A stretch of 64,000 bases of DNA from Pseudomonas mohnii (GCF_900105115.1 NZ_FNRV01000001.1:4696501-4760500), one strand, 5' to 3'; shown: positions 28,663-38,531, counted from the first letter of the stretch. Translations and numbers: made by a program. Notes: generated by a model from the sequence alone, not told the origin.

Positions 28663-29307
28663 TCAGGCCGGGTCAGGCCGATAAGCCCGCATAAACAACC
28701 CTACCACTTCCCGCACATGGCTCTCTGCCGCCTCGCCAACCGGCGGTTCACCGCAGCCATACAGCAAACGAAAATTACCCGCACCCTTGAGCAGGCAGAA
28801 AAAGTGCTCGGCCGCATTGTGCGGTTTGTCGATGCTCAGCACGCCACTCTCGTTGATCCGGCTGAGCAACCGCTCCATGCCCTGCAGCATGCGTTGTGGC
28901 CCGGCCTCGAAGAAAATCTGCGAGAGCTTCGGGTCCTGGCTGCCCAGGGCCATCATCAATCGGTGCAGGTTCACCGACTCGTCGCTGTTGATCAGCTGAT
29001 GAAACCCGCGTGCGATATTCAGCAGCACTGTTTCCACCGCCACGCCTTCCGGCAACTCAAAGAACAGCGGAGGCAGTTGCTCCTCGCACTTGGCCATCAC
29101 GGCGGCGGAGAACAGTGTCTCCTTGTCGTTGAAGTGGCTGTAGACCGTCAGCTTCGACACACCGGCCTCCGTTGCCACGGCGTCCATGCTGGTGCTGGCG
29201 TAGCCCTTGCTCAAAAACAGCGTTTTTGCGGCATCGAGGATCGCCCGGCGTTTGGCCAGATCCTTGGGGCGGCCTGGGCCGTTGGGTGCTGAAAGATTGT
29301 TCGGCAT
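28663..29307 (-). CDS. mexL: TetR-family repressor of the adjacent RND efflux operon (MexL-like)
   Basis: The 214-residue protein has a TetR DNA-binding domain at ~15-65 (RRAILDAAKTLFLSKGYAST, then VSKLTVYSHFNDKETLF) and an AefR/MexL-type C-terminal domain. It is transcribed divergently from the mexJK-like genes, and the 93-base gap holds two copies of a palindromic ACYGGTCAGT element, the likely operators. In P. aeruginosa MexL represses mexJK and itself. The symbol rests on gene order and family, not on alignment. Confidence 0.88.
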   Translation of the reverse strand: MPNNLSAPNGPGRPKDLAKRRAILDAAKTLFLSKGYASTSMDAVATEAGVSKLTVYSHFNDKETLFSAAVMAKCEEQLPPLFFELPEGVAVETVLLNIARGFHQLINSDESVNLHRLMMALGSQDPKLSQIFFEAGPQRMLQGMERLLSRINESGVLSIDKPHNAAEHFFCLLKGAGNFRLLYGCGEPPVGEAAESHVREVVGLFMRAYRPDPA

Positions 29308-29325
29308 ATTCGCTTTTATTACTGG

Positions 29326-29361
29326 ACTGGTCAGTTTGCTATTAATAACATACCGGTCAGT
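29326..29361. promoter_or_regulatory. Paired operator-like palindromes between mexL and mexJ
   Basis: ACTGGTCAGT (29326-29335) is an ACTG-N2-CAGT palindrome. ACCGGTCAGT (29352-29361) differs by one base. They are spaced 26 bases start to start, about 2.5 helical turns, in the divergent promoter region. The second abuts a TATAAT box at 29361-29366 reading toward mexJ. Confidence 0.6.
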
Positions 29362-29366
29362 ATAAT
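29336..29366 (+). promoter_or_regulatory. Candidate mexJK promoter
   Basis: TTGCTA (29336-29341) and TATAAT (29361-29366) with a 19-base spacer face mexJ. The long spacer makes the -35 uncertain; the -10 is a full consensus match and overlaps the second operator-like palindrome by one base. Confidence 0.45.
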
Positions 29367-29400
29367 TATTCCAAGCACCATTAGCGAAAGGTCCTTCACC

Positions 29401-30501
29401 ATGTTCCGCTATGTCTTGCCCCTCGCGTTGCCAGTCAGTCTGGCGTTTTTATTGTCTGCGTGCGGTCACGAAGAGGCGCCTCAAGTCAGCATTCGGCCGG
29501 CCATGGTGGTTCAGCCAGAGCCTTCGGCCCAGGCGATGGAAAGCTATCCCGGTGAAGTCCGCGCCCGCTATGAGCCCGACCTGGCGTTCCGGATTGGCGG
29601 CAAAGTCAGCCGACGACTGGTCGAAGAGGGGCAGCGCGTCAAGGCCGATCAAGCGCTGGCGGAGCTCGATCCCCAGGACGTTCGCCTGCAACTGGAGGCC
29701 ACGCGCGCCCAGGTCGCCGCCGCCGAAGCCAACCTCAACCTGGTACGTTCCGAACGCGATCGCTACAAGACCCTGATGGACCGTCAGTTGGTCAGTCGTT
29801 CGCAGTACGACAACGCCGAAAACCTCTATCGATCCGGCGAAGCACGCCTCAAGCAGATCAAAGCCGAGTTCAACGTTTCGACCAATCAGGCCAGCTATGC
29901 CGTGTTGCGAGCACCGCAGGACGGCGTGGTGGCCAAGCGTGCCGTCGAAGTCGGGCAGGTAGTGGCCGCCGGGCAAACGGTGTTTACCCTGGCCACCGAT
30001 GGCGAGCGTGAAGTGTTGATCAGCCTGCCGGAGCAGAGCTTCGGCCGCTTTAAGGTGGGGCAACCGGTTTCGGTGGAGCTGTGGACGCAGCCGGATCAAC
30101 GCTTTGCCGGGCACATCCGCGAACTGTCGCCGGCCGCCGATCCAAAATCCCGCACCTTTGCCGCTCGCATTGCTTTCACGGGCGGCAAGGTCCCCGCTGA
30201 ACTGGGCCAGAGCGCCAGGGTGTTCGTGCAGACCGCCGAGGTGATTCCACTGTCCGTGCCGCTTTCGGCGTTGACTGCGGAAAACGGCGTGACCTACGTC
30301 TGGGTGGTCAGCGCCAACAGTACGTTGAAGAAGACCCCGGTGCGGGTCGGCGCCTTCGGTGAGAAAACCGTGCCGGTGCTCGAAGGTCTCAATGCCAGCG
30401 ACTGGGTCGTGGCCGCTGGCGTTCATGTGCTTCTCGACGGGCAGCACGTACGCCCGGTGGATCACTCCAACCGCGTAGTCAATCTGGCGGACAAGGAGTA
30501 A
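29401..30501 (+). CDS. mexJ: RND efflux periplasmic adaptor lipoprotein (MexJ-like)
   Basis: The 366-residue protein has a signal peptide with the lipobox LLSAC (Cys21), so it is anchored in the inner membrane. It then has the membrane-fusion-protein layout: a beta-barrel/lipoyl start (YPGEVRARYEPDLAFRIGGK), a coiled-coil hairpin (~80-160, EATRAQVAAAEANLNLVRSE), the returning lipoyl half (LRAPQDGVVAKRAVEVGQVV) and a membrane-proximal domain. It joins the inner-membrane pump to an outer-membrane channel. Six bases separate it from the pump gene. Confidence 0.92.
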   Translation: MFRYVLPLALPVSLAFLLSACGHEEAPQVSIRPAMVVQPEPSAQAMESYPGEVRARYEPDLAFRIGGKVSRRLVEEGQRVKADQALAELDPQDVRLQLEATRAQVAAAEANLNLVRSERDRYKTLMDRQLVSRSQYDNAENLYRSGEARLKQIKAEFNVSTNQASYAVLRAPQDGVVAKRAVEVGQVVAAGQTVFTLATDGEREVLISLPEQSFGRFKVGQPVSVELWTQPDQRFAGHIRELSPAADPKSRTFAARIAFTGGKVPAELGQSARVFVQTAEVIPLSVPLSALTAENGVTYVWVVSANSTLKKTPVRVGAFGEKTVPVLEGLNASDWVVAAGVHVLLDGQHVRPVDHSNRVVNLADKE

Positions 30502-30507
30502 TCCCCG

Positions 30508-33500
30508 ATGGGCTTCAATCTTTCTGAATGGGCGTTGCGTAACCGCCAGATCGTACTGTTCCTGATGCTGTTGCTGGCAGTCGTTGGTGCTCTTTCCTAC
30601 ACCAAGCTGGGGCAAAGCGAAGACCCGCCGTTTACCTTCAAGGCCATGGTGATCCGCACCAACTGGCCGGGGGCAACGGCGCAGGAAGTCTCGCGCCAGG
30701 TGACCGAGCGCATCGAAAAGAAATTGATGGAAACCGGCGAGTACGAACGCATCGTGTCGTTCTCCCGGCCGGGTGAATCCCAGGTGACGTTCATCGCGCG
30801 TGATTCCATGCACTCGGTGGAAATCCCGGACCTCTGGTATCAGGTACGCAAGAAGGTCAGCGACATCCGCCACACTCTGCCACCGGGCATCCAGGGGCCC
30901 TTCTTCAACGATGAGTTCGGTACCACCTTCGGCAATATCTATGCACTGACCGGCGAGGGTTTCGACTACGCCGTGCTCAAGGATTACGCCGACCGTATTC
31001 AAATCCAGCTGCAGCGGGTCAAGGATGTGGGCAAGGTCGACCTGCTCGGGTTGCAGGACGAAAAAATCTGGATTGAGCTTTCCAACGTCAAACTCGCCAC
31101 CCTTGGCTTGCCGTTGGCGGCGGTGCAACAGGCGCTTGAAGAACAGAACGCGGTATCCACCGCCGGATTCTTTGAAACCAGCAGCGAACGATTGCAGCTA
31201 CGGGTGTCGGGGAATTTTCAGACAGTCGATGAGATAAAAAACTTTCCGATTCGCGTCGGTGATCGCACCTTCCGCATCTCCGATGTGGCTGACGTACGCC
31301 GTGGCTTCAACGATCCTCCCGCACCGCGCATGCGCTTCATGGCGCAGGATGCCCTTGGTCTGGCCGTGGCCATGAAGGATGGCGGCGACATTCTGGTGCT
31401 GGGCAAGGCCTTGGAAGTCGAGTTCGCCCGCATTCAGAAAAACCTCCCGGTTGGCATGCAACTGCGCAAGGTGTCCGACCAGCCTGCGGCAGTGAAAACC
31501 GGCGTCGGCGAGTTCATCCAGGTGCTGGTGGAAGCGTTGGCGATTGTGCTGCTGGTGAGCTTTTTCTCCCTCGGTGTGCGCACGGGCATGGTGGTCGCCC
31601 TGGCGATCCCGCTGGTGTTGGCAATGACCTTCGCCTGCATGTATTACTTGGGCATCGGCCTGCACAAGATTTCCCTCGGCGCGCTGGTGCTGGCCCTGGG
31701 GTTACTGGTGGACGACGCGATCATCGCCGTGGAAATGATGGCGATCAAAATGGAGCAGGGCTTCGATCGCATAAAAGCCGCCAGCTATGCCTGGACCAGT
31801 ACCGCATTCCCGATGCTGACCGGAACGCTGATCACCGCCGCCGGGTTCCTGCCGATTGCCACCGCGCAATCGGGCACGGGCGAATACACCCGCTCGATCT
31901 TCCAGGTGGTGACGATCGCACTGCTCGCCTCCTGGGTGGCTGCTGTGGTGTTCGTGCCTTATCTCGGGGAAAAACTCCTGCCGGACCTGGCGAAAATTCA
32001 CGCGGCCAAACACGGCGCAGGCCAGCCCGACCCTTATGGCACACCGTTCTATCAGCGCGTCAGGCGTCTGGTGGAGTGGTGTGTGCGCTGGCGCAAAACC
32101 GTTATCGCCTTGACCGTGCTGTTGTTCATTGCCTCGATTGTGCTGTTCCGCTTTGTGCCTCAGCAGTTCTTTCCAGCCTCCGGCCGACTGGAGTTGATGG
32201 TCGACCTGAAACTGGCTGAAGGCGCTTCCCTGAGCAACACGGCCAAGGAGGTCAAGCGCCTGGAGGCGCTGCTCAAGGACAAAGCCGGAATCGATAACTA
32301 CGTGGCCTACATCGGCACCGGCTCGCCGCGTTTTTACCTGCCGCTGGATCAGCAACTTCCCGCGGCGAGCTTCGCCCAGTTCGTGGTCCTGGCCAAGACC
32401 ATCGAGGAGCGTGAAGCGCTGCGCACCTGGCTGATCGAAACCCTCAACGAACAATTTCCGGCCCTGCGCTCGCGGGTCACGCGCCTGGAAAATGGCCCGC
32501 CGGTCGGTTATCCGGTGCAGTTCCGGGTGACGGGCGAGCACATCGAGGAAGTTCGCGCACTGGCCCGCAAGGTCGCGGCCAAGGTTCGCGAAAACCCGCA
32601 CGTGGCCAACGTCCACCTGGACTGGGAAGAACCGAGCAAAGTCGTGTACCTGAACGTCGATCAGGACCGCGCGCGGGCACTGGGCGTGAGCACGGCGAAC
32701 CTGTCGAAGTTCCTGCAAAGTTCGCTGACCGGCTCCAGCGTCAGCCAGTACCGTGAAGACAACGAGTTGATCGAAATCCTGCTGCGCGGCACCTTGCGAG
32801 AACGCAGCGAACTGTCGCTGCTGCCAAGCCTGGCGGTGCCGACCGATAACGGTCGTAGCGTGGCGCTGTCGCAGATCGCAACGTTGGAGTACGGCTTTGA
32901 GGAAGGCGTGATCTGGCACCGTAACCGCTTGCCCAACGTGACGGTTCGCGCCGACATTTATGGCAAGGAACAACCGGCGACCCTGGTGCAGCAGATCTTG
33001 CCGACCCTGGAACCGATCCGCGCCGAGTTGCCGGACGGGTACTTGCTGGATGTCGGGGGCACGGTGGAGGACTCGGCACGCGGGCAGAACTCGGTGAAGG
33101 CTGGCGTACCGTTGTTCATTGTGGTCGTACTGACGTTGCTGATGCTGCAACTGCGCAGTTTCTCCCGCACGGCGATGGTGTTTCTGACGGCGCCGTTGGG
33201 TTTGATCGGGGTGACCCTGTTCCTGATGGTGTTCCGTCAGCCATTTGGTTTTGTCGCGATGCTCGGGACGATCGCGTTGTCAGGAATGATCATGCGTAAC
33301 TCGGTGATTCTGGTGGATCAGATCGAGCAGGACATCGCTGCCGGTCTCAAGCCATGGCAGGCGATTATCGAGGCGACGGTGCGGCGGTTCCGGCCGATTG
33401 TATTGACCGCGCTGGCGGCGGTGCTGGCGATGATTCCGCTGTCACGAAGTGTGTTCTTCGGACCAATGGCGGTGGCGATCATGGGCGGGTTGATCGTGGC

Positions 33501-33573
33501 GACGGCGCTGACGTTACTGTTTTTGCCAGCGTTGTATGCGGCTTGGTTCCGGGTCAGGAAAGAGCCGGCTTGA
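30508..33573 (+). CDS. mexK: RND multidrug efflux pump subunit (MexK-like)
   Basis: The 1021-residue inner-membrane pump has twelve expected helices in two halves, each with a large periplasmic loop. Helix 1 is at ~12-30, the proton-relay aspartates are D402-D403 in LLVDDAIIAVEMM, and the helix 10-12 region ends with LIVATALTLLFLPALYAAW. It exports drugs or biocides using the proton gradient. No outer-membrane channel gene follows, as for P. aeruginosa mexJK, which borrows OprM; borrowing here is inference. Confidence 0.93.
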   Translation: MGFNLSEWALRNRQIVLFLMLLLAVVGALSYTKLGQSEDPPFTFKAMVIRTNWPGATAQEVSRQVTERIEKKLMETGEYERIVSFSRPGESQVTFIARDSMHSVEIPDLWYQVRKKVSDIRHTLPPGIQGPFFNDEFGTTFGNIYALTGEGFDYAVLKDYADRIQIQLQRVKDVGKVDLLGLQDEKIWIELSNVKLATLGLPLAAVQQALEEQNAVSTAGFFETSSERLQLRVSGNFQTVDEIKNFPIRVGDRTFRISDVADVRRGFNDPPAPRMRFMAQDALGLAVAMKDGGDILVLGKALEVEFARIQKNLPVGMQLRKVSDQPAAVKTGVGEFIQVLVEALAIVLLVSFFSLGVRTGMVVALAIPLVLAMTFACMYYLGIGLHKISLGALVLALGLLVDDAIIAVEMMAIKMEQGFDRIKAASYAWTSTAFPMLTGTLITAAGFLPIATAQSGTGEYTRSIFQVVTIALLASWVAAVVFVPYLGEKLLPDLAKIHAAKHGAGQPDPYGTPFYQRVRRLVEWCVRWRKTVIALTVLLFIASIVLFRFVPQQFFPASGRLELMVDLKLAEGASLSNTAKEVKRLEALLKDKAGIDNYVAYIGTGSPRFYLPLDQQLPAASFAQFVVLAKTIEEREALRTWLIETLNEQFPALRSRVTRLENGPPVGYPVQFRVTGEHIEEVRALARKVAAKVRENPHVANVHLDWEEPSKVVYLNVDQDRARALGVSTANLSKFLQSSLTGSSVSQYREDNELIEILLRGTLRERSELSLLPSLAVPTDNGRSVALSQIATLEYGFEEGVIWHRNRLPNVTVRADIYGKEQPATLVQQILPTLEPIRAELPDGYLLDVGGTVEDSARGQNSVKAGVPLFIVVVLTLLMLQLRSFSRTAMVFLTAPLGLIGVTLFLMVFRQPFGFVAMLGTIALSGMIMRNSVILVDQIEQDIAAGLKPWQAIIEATVRRFRPIVLTALAAVLAMIPLSRSVFFGPMAVAIMGGLIVATALTLLFLPALYAAWFRVRKEPA

Positions 33574-33617
33574 TCTTTGGGCTTGGCGGCCTTTGGGCCG
33601 ACCAGGCTCTTGGTTGA

Positions 33618-33955
33618 TTGAGTACATATCCGTTGCTGCGGTAACGGCGGCTGACGGTTTCACCCTTACGGCGACTTACTTTTTTTCAAACCGGAAACGC
33701 CAAAAAAAAGATAAGCAAAAAAAGGCTCGCCCCGAGCGTCCGGCCCCTCGCTGGGGCTCGGCGTTCCTTCGTTGCGGTATCCATCCGGGGACACTGCCCT
33801 CCGGTCTGCTTCGCGACGACCTACATGCAGCGTGTTCGACTGCGTCGAACGGCGCTGCGCGCCACTCCCCGGATGCACACCTCCACTCAGCCTCCCGAGG
33901 GGGCGGGTGGATCAAGATCAAAAGCTGCAGGCGAGCTAACGCTCGGCCTGATGAG
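33618..33955. repeat. Probable dispersed intergenic repeat, non-coding
   Basis: The stretch beginning GAGTACATATCCGTTGCTGC, with later CCCTTACGGCGA and TCGCTGGGGCTCGGCGTTCC, resembles a repeat family I have seen beside many genes in fluorescent pseudomonads. It includes A-rich runs (around 33700-33725) and many short inverted pieces. No frame has a ribosome site or credible product. The boundaries are approximate, and copy number cannot be shown within this window. Confidence 0.5.
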
Positions 33956-33991
33956 TGGTGAGGAGCGATGGGTGTACGCCGCTGTGCTCTC

Positions 33992-34105
33992 TGTAGGAGC
34001 GAGCCTGCTCGCGATGAACGTCAGGGCAACGCGGGTATTCAGGAAGCCCGCGTCATCGTTGACGACCATCGTCGGAACGCCGCCCGGAGCAGGCTCGCTC
34101 CTACA
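33992..34105. repeat. REP inverted pair, with an extended variant right unit
   Basis: TGTAGGAGCGAGCCTGCTCGCGATG faces a right unit ending CAGGCTCGCTCCTACA that carries the same extended variant as the left unit at 19783, inverted. The spacer holds an ACGCGGG/CCCGCGT stem and GTTGACGACC. Confidence 0.88.
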
Positions 34106-34254
34106 GGGGCTCTGGTGAATGGAGTAGATCTTGCCGGTATCGTCGTTGCCGATGTAGACCCCGGCCCTCCGCACTTCGATATAGTGCGGTGGCGGCCTGC
34201 CAGCCGACCAATTTCCCTTGGATGTACCTCCCCCCACAGCATTTTTGTTTCGGC
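34106..34254 (-). other. Possible small reading frame running into a REP
   Basis: On the minus strand a GTG at 34237, with GGGGAGG-like sequence around it, opens a frame reading HYIEVRRAGVYIGNDDTGKI then YSIHQSPC, where it enters the REP pair and continues to 33887. The first ~40 residues look protein-like in composition, while the rest is REP-derived. It could be a truncated gene or part of a repeated sequence; I recall similar text in other Pseudomonas intergenic regions but cannot verify it. Confidence 0.35.
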
Positions 34255-34944
34255 TCAGAGCGTACCAAACACCTTCTTCGCCAGGCTGGTCGCCGCGGCT
34301 GCCGGGTTCTGGCGGATGGTTTCTTCCTGTTTGCCGATCATTTCGAAAAGGCCGTTCAATGCCTGTTCGGTGACATAGCTTTCGATGTTGGCGTTCTTGG
34401 TGTCGATCACGCCCATGGTCGCGGCCTGGCCGGCGAACGAGTTGTACTGTTGGGCCAGGCCGACATGGTCGGTGGCTTGCTTGACGATTGGCAGGAACTT
34501 GGCGCGGATCTGTTCGCGGCTGGTTTTGTTCAGGTACTGGGTGGCCGAGTCGTTGCCGCCACTGAGAATGCCCTTGGCGTCTTCCACGGTCATTTTCTTC
34601 ACCGCATCCACGAGGATCGGTTGGGCCTGGACCACGGCGGTTTCCGCCGCTTTATTCATGCTGGCCTCCAGTTGATCGACCTGATCACCCATGCCGAACT
34701 GCTTCATTTTGCTGGCGACCTTGCCCAGTTTGCCTGGCAGTTCGATTTTCACGTCCGGGTTGTTACTGAAACCCCCTGGTGTGCCCAGTTGTTTCACGGC
34801 CAGTTGCGCGCCTTGGGTCAGCGCATCCTTGAGGCCGCCGGTGGCGTCTTTTTGCGACAGGTCGCTGAGGGACAGTGCCATGGCGTTGGCGCAGATCATC
34901 AAGCCAGCGCACAGGCCGGCGAAGCGGAGAGTGGGGCGGAGCAT
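34255..34944 (-). CDS. DUF4197 exported protein
   Basis: The 229-residue product has a Sec signal peptide cleaved near residue 23 (ANAMA|LSLSDLSQKDATGGL) and an all-helical mature domain with the DUF4197 features GLKDALTQGAQLAVKQLG and YNSFAGQAATMGVIDTKN. The family has no known function; its members are periplasmic. AAGGAAG lies before the ATG. It lies downstream of the YbaY-like gene with 25 bases between, probably co-transcribed. Confidence 0.87.
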   Translation of the reverse strand: MLRPTLRFAGLCAGLMICANAMALSLSDLSQKDATGGLKDALTQGAQLAVKQLGTPGGFSNNPDVKIELPGKLGKVASKMKQFGMGDQVDQLEASMNKAAETAVVQAQPILVDAVKKMTVEDAKGILSGGNDSATQYLNKTSREQIRAKFLPIVKQATDHVGLAQQYNSFAGQAATMGVIDTKNANIESYVTEQALNGLFEMIGKQEETIRQNPAAAATSLAKKVFGTL

Positions 34945-34969
34945 GGCAGCTTCCTTTCAAAAATGGGAG

Positions 34970-35368
34970 TTAGCGGACGGCGTTGACGCGGATTTTCAAA
35001 GGTTGTGGATCGCTGCCATCGAGCTGCACGGCATGATTTTCGGTGGTGATGAACAGTAACTTGCCATCGACTTCGATGCGCGCACTGACTGAATAGCGAT
35101 GACCCGGTTTAACCTGCGCCGGATCGTAACTCAGATGAAAGGGGAGAGGCACCTGACCTTTGATTTGGCCTTTCTGTTCGTCGAGGACTGCAGCCGGCGC
35201 ATCGGCCAGCGACACGTCCTGCAAGCTCACGCTCAAGGTGGCGTCAGGGGGCAGGGCGATGCGTTGCAAGTAGAAGACTTCACCGTCCAGGCTGGTCTTG
35301 GCGGCAGGTTGTATCGATTGGCAAGCTCCAAGCAGAGCCGTCAGCCCCAGGAGCGAAAGTTTTTTCAT
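34970..35368 (-). CDS. YbaY-like lipoprotein
   Basis: The 132-residue product has a signal peptide with the lipobox LLGAC and a mature beta-rich domain (LPPDATLSVSLQDVSLADAP, then FHLSYDPAQVKPGHRYSVSA) matching the YbaY/META-like lipoprotein family; the role is unknown. The ATG at 35368 is chosen over an upstream ATG because it places the signal peptide at the N terminus; the ribosome site is weak (GGA). Confidence 0.83.
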   Translation of the reverse strand: MKKLSLLGLTALLGACQSIQPAAKTSLDGEVFYLQRIALPPDATLSVSLQDVSLADAPAAVLDEQKGQIKGQVPLPFHLSYDPAQVKPGHRYSVSARIEVDGKLLFITTENHAVQLDGSDPQPLKIRVNAVR

Positions 35369-35594
35369 GAGTGGAATCCAATGTCGTTGACGCCCGAAGA
35401 AGCTCGGCGCCAGCGACAATTTAGCGGAAACTTCCGGCAATATCGCCCGGCAAGGTGTTACAGACATTTGACGGAGTGTCTGGCGTTGACGCTCAGGTGT
35501 ACGGAGTATTGCTACGGTGGCTCACCGTTGAACGAGGTGGACCAGCGATTCAACAGGCGGTAGATGAGAAGCGTCCTTGCTTCTGCGATCTGGA

Positions 35595-38087
35595 TCAGAG
35601 CGGCGTAGCCAACTCCTCCGCATCTTCACTTCGATGCAAGGCCACCTGACGAATCGACAAACGAATCTCCGCCGGCAACACCCGCTTGGCTGCGCCTTCG
35701 GCCAGTTCGCCGAGCAGTTCGTGATAGCCCAGCTTGCCGGCTGCGTCGCGCTTGAGCACGTCGAGGTTGAGCAGGGTCTGGATGAAGTGGCGGAACAGGC
35801 TTTTGTCGAAGAACTCCGGGGCGTTCAGGCCATGCAGGATCGACAGGCGCTGGGCCATGACCGTGCACAGGTCTTCCAGTTCTTCGGCGCTGATACTGTT
35901 CTGGCCGCTGTTGAGCAGCAGGGACACGGTCATGTAGAAGCGCTGCAAGGTCTGGGCGATGCTCTTGGACAGCAGTGTCAGCAGCACGAAATGCCGCGAA
36001 CTCGGTGCCGGACGCAAGTACACGTCGTTTTCGAAACGCAGCAGCCCTTGCTCGACGAACGCCTCGAGCCATTGATCGATCACCGCGTCCAGTTCGTCCA
36101 GCGACCAGCGAATGAACAGCTCCGCCTGCGGGTACGGGTACAGCGCGCGGGTGTAGCGCAGGATCTGTTCGCGACTCATGCGCGAGGCGCTCTGGAAGAA
36201 GCTTGCCAGCAGGGCCGGCAGCGCGAAGATGTGCAGCACGTTGTTGCGGTAATAGGTCATCAGGACAGCGTTCTGCTCGTCCAGATACAGGATCTTGCCC
36301 AAGGCATCGCTCTGCTCCGAGAGCAGATCCATGTCCTTTACATGCTCGATCAAGGCCCGGCCGTCGCCGTCCGGCAGCGTGGTGTGCGGGGAGTAAGGAA
36401 CCTTGCGCAGCAGCGCCAGATACAGGTCGAGCACCCGTGCCATGGCGCGATCGTCCAGCGCCAGGCGGCTGGTGGACAGCAGCGCCAGAGCGACCAGGTT
36501 GACCGGATTGATCGCGGCGGCTTCGTTCAGATGTTGCGCAACTTTCTCGCCGAGGCGGTTGGTGGTTTCGTTGAGCCAGGCGGGTTTGAACTGAGGGCCG
36601 AGTTCCTGCTTGCGCCAGCCCGGCTGTTCGCTGTCGAGGAATTGCGCCAGTTTGATCGGTTCGCCGAAGTTCACCGCCACCTGACCGAAGCGCTGCTTGA
36701 GCGCGCCGATGACTTTGAAAATATCGAAGATCGATTCTTTCTTCTTGCTCGCGCCGCGCAATTCTCCGAGGTAGGTCCGGCCTTCCAGTACACGTTCGTA
36801 GCCGATGTACACCGGTATGAACACGATGGGCATGCGCGACGATCGCAGGAAACTACGCAAGGTGATCGCGAGCATTCCGGTTTTCGGTTGCAGCATGCGA
36901 CCGGTGCGTGAGCGCCCGCCTTCGACGAAGTACTCCACCGGGAAACCCTTGGTGAACAGGGTGTGCAGGTATTCGTTGAACACCGAGGTGTAGAGCGGGT
37001 TGCCTTTGAAGGTACGGCGCATGAAAAACGCGCCGCCACGTCGCAGCAGGCCGCCGATGACCGGCATGTTGAGGTTGATCCCGGCGGCGATGTGCGGCGG
37101 GGTCAGGCCGTTGCGAAACAGCAGATAGGAGAGCAGCAGGTAGTCGATGTGGCTGCGGTGGCACGGCACATAGATCACTTCGTGGCCCTGGGCGACTTTT
37201 TGCACACCTTCGATGTGATTGACCTTGATGCCGTCGTAGATCTTGTTCCAGAACCAGCTCAGTACCACTTCCAGGAAGCGGATCGCGGTGTAGGTGTAGT
37301 CCGAGGCGATTTCGTTGCCATAACGCAGGGCCTGGGCCTTGGCTTTTTCCAGGGAGATGTTTTCGCGCTCGGCCTCTTCGATGATCGCCTGTTTGACCAG
37401 GGGTTGGTTGAGCAAGCCTTTGACCAGATTCCGGCGGTGGGAAATGTCCGGGCCGATCACGGCGGCTTTCAAGTTGCGGAAGTGCACCCGCAGGATGCGC
37501 TGGGCCATGCGTACCGTGCGCTCGTGACCCTTGTTATGGTCGATCAGTTCGCGCAGGTGGATCGGTGCGGAGAACTGCACGCGGGTCTTGCGCCCCAGCA
37601 CGATGATGCTGAGCAAGCGACGCAGGCGCCCGGTGACGGCCCAGCTGTCGGCGAACAAGAGTTTCCACGGACTGGATTCGCTGTCCGGCGACTGGCCCCA
37701 GAACACGCTGACCGGAATGATTTGTGCGTCTTCGGCCGCATTCTGGCTCAGGGCGCTGACCAGGCGAGTCAAGGTGGGTGGCGCGCCGCGCTTGTCCTGG
37801 CGGCCGAGCCAGTCGGGGTCCGGTGTCAGGTAGAAGAACGCAGCGGGTTCCAGCAGGTTGCCCACCGAGACTGGCAGTACCGGGCGCGGCAGGCCGGCCT
37901 TGGTGCATTCGGTGTCGACCACGGCGAGGTCGGTCAGCGAAGGATTTTGCAGCACGTAGAACACCGGGCGACTGCGGTCCAGGTCAAGGGTGAACGACGA
38001 CTGGTTGATCGTCTCCGAGCGAACCCAGAGGTACAAAAGTCGGCGCAGGGTGCCAAACACAAGACGGCGGAACGGGGAACGGGTCAT
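35595..38087 (-). CDS. plsB: Glycerol-3-phosphate 1-O-acyltransferase
   Basis: The 830-residue membrane-associated enzyme adds an acyl chain from acyl-CoA or acyl-ACP to glycerol-3-phosphate, the first step in phospholipid synthesis. The acyltransferase motif [18 protein letters not shown] (HX4D) and motif [16 protein letters not shown] are present, with [11 protein letters not shown] as motif IV. The ATG at 38087 gives [20 protein letters not shown], the usual N terminus and length; the 150-codon extension beyond it has no support and would cross the cold-shock gene's promoter. Confidence 0.95.
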   Translation of the reverse strand: MTRSPFRRLVFGTLRRLLYLWVRSETINQSSFTLDLDRSRPVFYVLQNPSLTDLAVVDTECTKAGLPRPVLPVSVGNLLEPAAFFYLTPDPDWLGRQDKRGAPPTLTRLVSALSQNAAEDAQIIPVSVFWGQSPDSESSPWKLLFADSWAVTGRLRRLLSIIVLGRKTRVQFSAPIHLRELIDHNKGHERTVRMAQRILRVHFRNLKAAVIGPDISHRRNLVKGLLNQPLVKQAIIEEAERENISLEKAKAQALRYGNEIASDYTYTAIRFLEVVLSWFWNKIYDGIKVNHIEGVQKVAQGHEVIYVPCHRSHIDYLLLSYLLFRNGLTPPHIAAGINLNMPVIGGLLRRGGAFFMRRTFKGNPLYTSVFNEYLHTLFTKGFPVEYFVEGGRSRTGRMLQPKTGMLAITLRSFLRSSRMPIVFIPVYIGYERVLEGRTYLGELRGASKKKESIFDIFKVIGALKQRFGQVAVNFGEPIKLAQFLDSEQPGWRKQELGPQFKPAWLNETTNRLGEKVAQHLNEAAAINPVNLVALALLSTSRLALDDRAMARVLDLYLALLRKVPYSPHTTLPDGDGRALIEHVKDMDLLSEQSDALGKILYLDEQNAVLMTYYRNNVLHIFALPALLASFFQSASRMSREQILRYTRALYPYPQAELFIRWSLDELDAVIDQWLEAFVEQGLLRFENDVYLRPAPSSRHFVLLTLLSKSIAQTLQRFYMTVSLLLNSGQNSISAEELEDLCTVMAQRLSILHGLNAPEFFDKSLFRHFIQTLLNLDVLKRDAAGKLGYHELLGELAEGAAKRVLPAEIRLSIRQVALHRSEDAEELATPL

Positions 38088-38189
38088 ACGGCTTCTGCGT
38101 GAGTGAATAAAAACCAAGCAAATGCTCGGGCGGTCGATAGTGTGCCGTATTCGCTGAAAATCGGCAAAAAAGCGGCTAAGTAAAGTGAG

Positions 38190-38217
38190 TTGAGAGTTTT
38201 TACGGCTGTCATATACT
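38190..38217 (+). promoter_or_regulatory. Candidate promoter of the cold-shock gene
   Basis: TTGAGA (38190-38195) and TATACT (38212-38217) with a 16-base spacer. The start would leave a leader of roughly 98 bases before the ATG, consistent with the long structured leaders of cold-shock genes. Confidence 0.55.
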
Positions 38218-38321
38218 CGGCGAGCCCGCGCTGGCCAGACAATGGCACGACCAGTGCTAGCAATGTTCCCGAGGCTTTCCTGCGAAAAGCCCGATCCATA
38301 ATAAAAAAGGAGTATGAACAG

Positions 38322-38531
38322 ATGGCAACACGTGAAACCGGCAACGTGAAGTGGTTCAACGACGCCAAGGGCTACGGTTTTATCCAGCGCGCGGACGGGG
38401 TGGACGTATTCGTGCACTACCGGGCCATTCGTGGCGAAGGGCATCGTTCGCTGACCGAAGGCCAGCAGGTTGAATACGCGGTGGTGGAAGGGCAGAAGGG
38501 GTTGCAGGCTGAGGATGTGGTGGGGTTGTAA
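38322..38531 (+). CDS. Cold-shock domain protein (CspA family)
   Basis: The 69-residue protein is a single cold-shock domain with RNP1 KGYGFIQ and RNP2 VFVHY, which bind single-stranded RNA or DNA. RNP2 ends in Tyr rather than the more usual Phe, and the following [11 protein letters not shown] differs from the major CspA form (SAI-G-G--SL), so this is a divergent paralogue. AGGAG lies nine bases before this ATG. Whether it is cold induced cannot be told from the sequence. Confidence 0.93.
   Translation: MATRETGNVKWFNDAKGYGFIQRADGVDVFVHYRAIRGEGHRSLTEGQQVEYAVVEGQKGLQAEDVVGL

Noticed and set aside
35578..35600. AGAAGC/GCTTCT hairpin after plsB as a terminator
   Set aside because: The stem is only six base pairs and has no T-tract on the plsB strand.
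35577..36911. 444-residue forward frame opposite plsB
   Set aside because: It is antisense to a complete acyltransferase gene and shows no protein family features.
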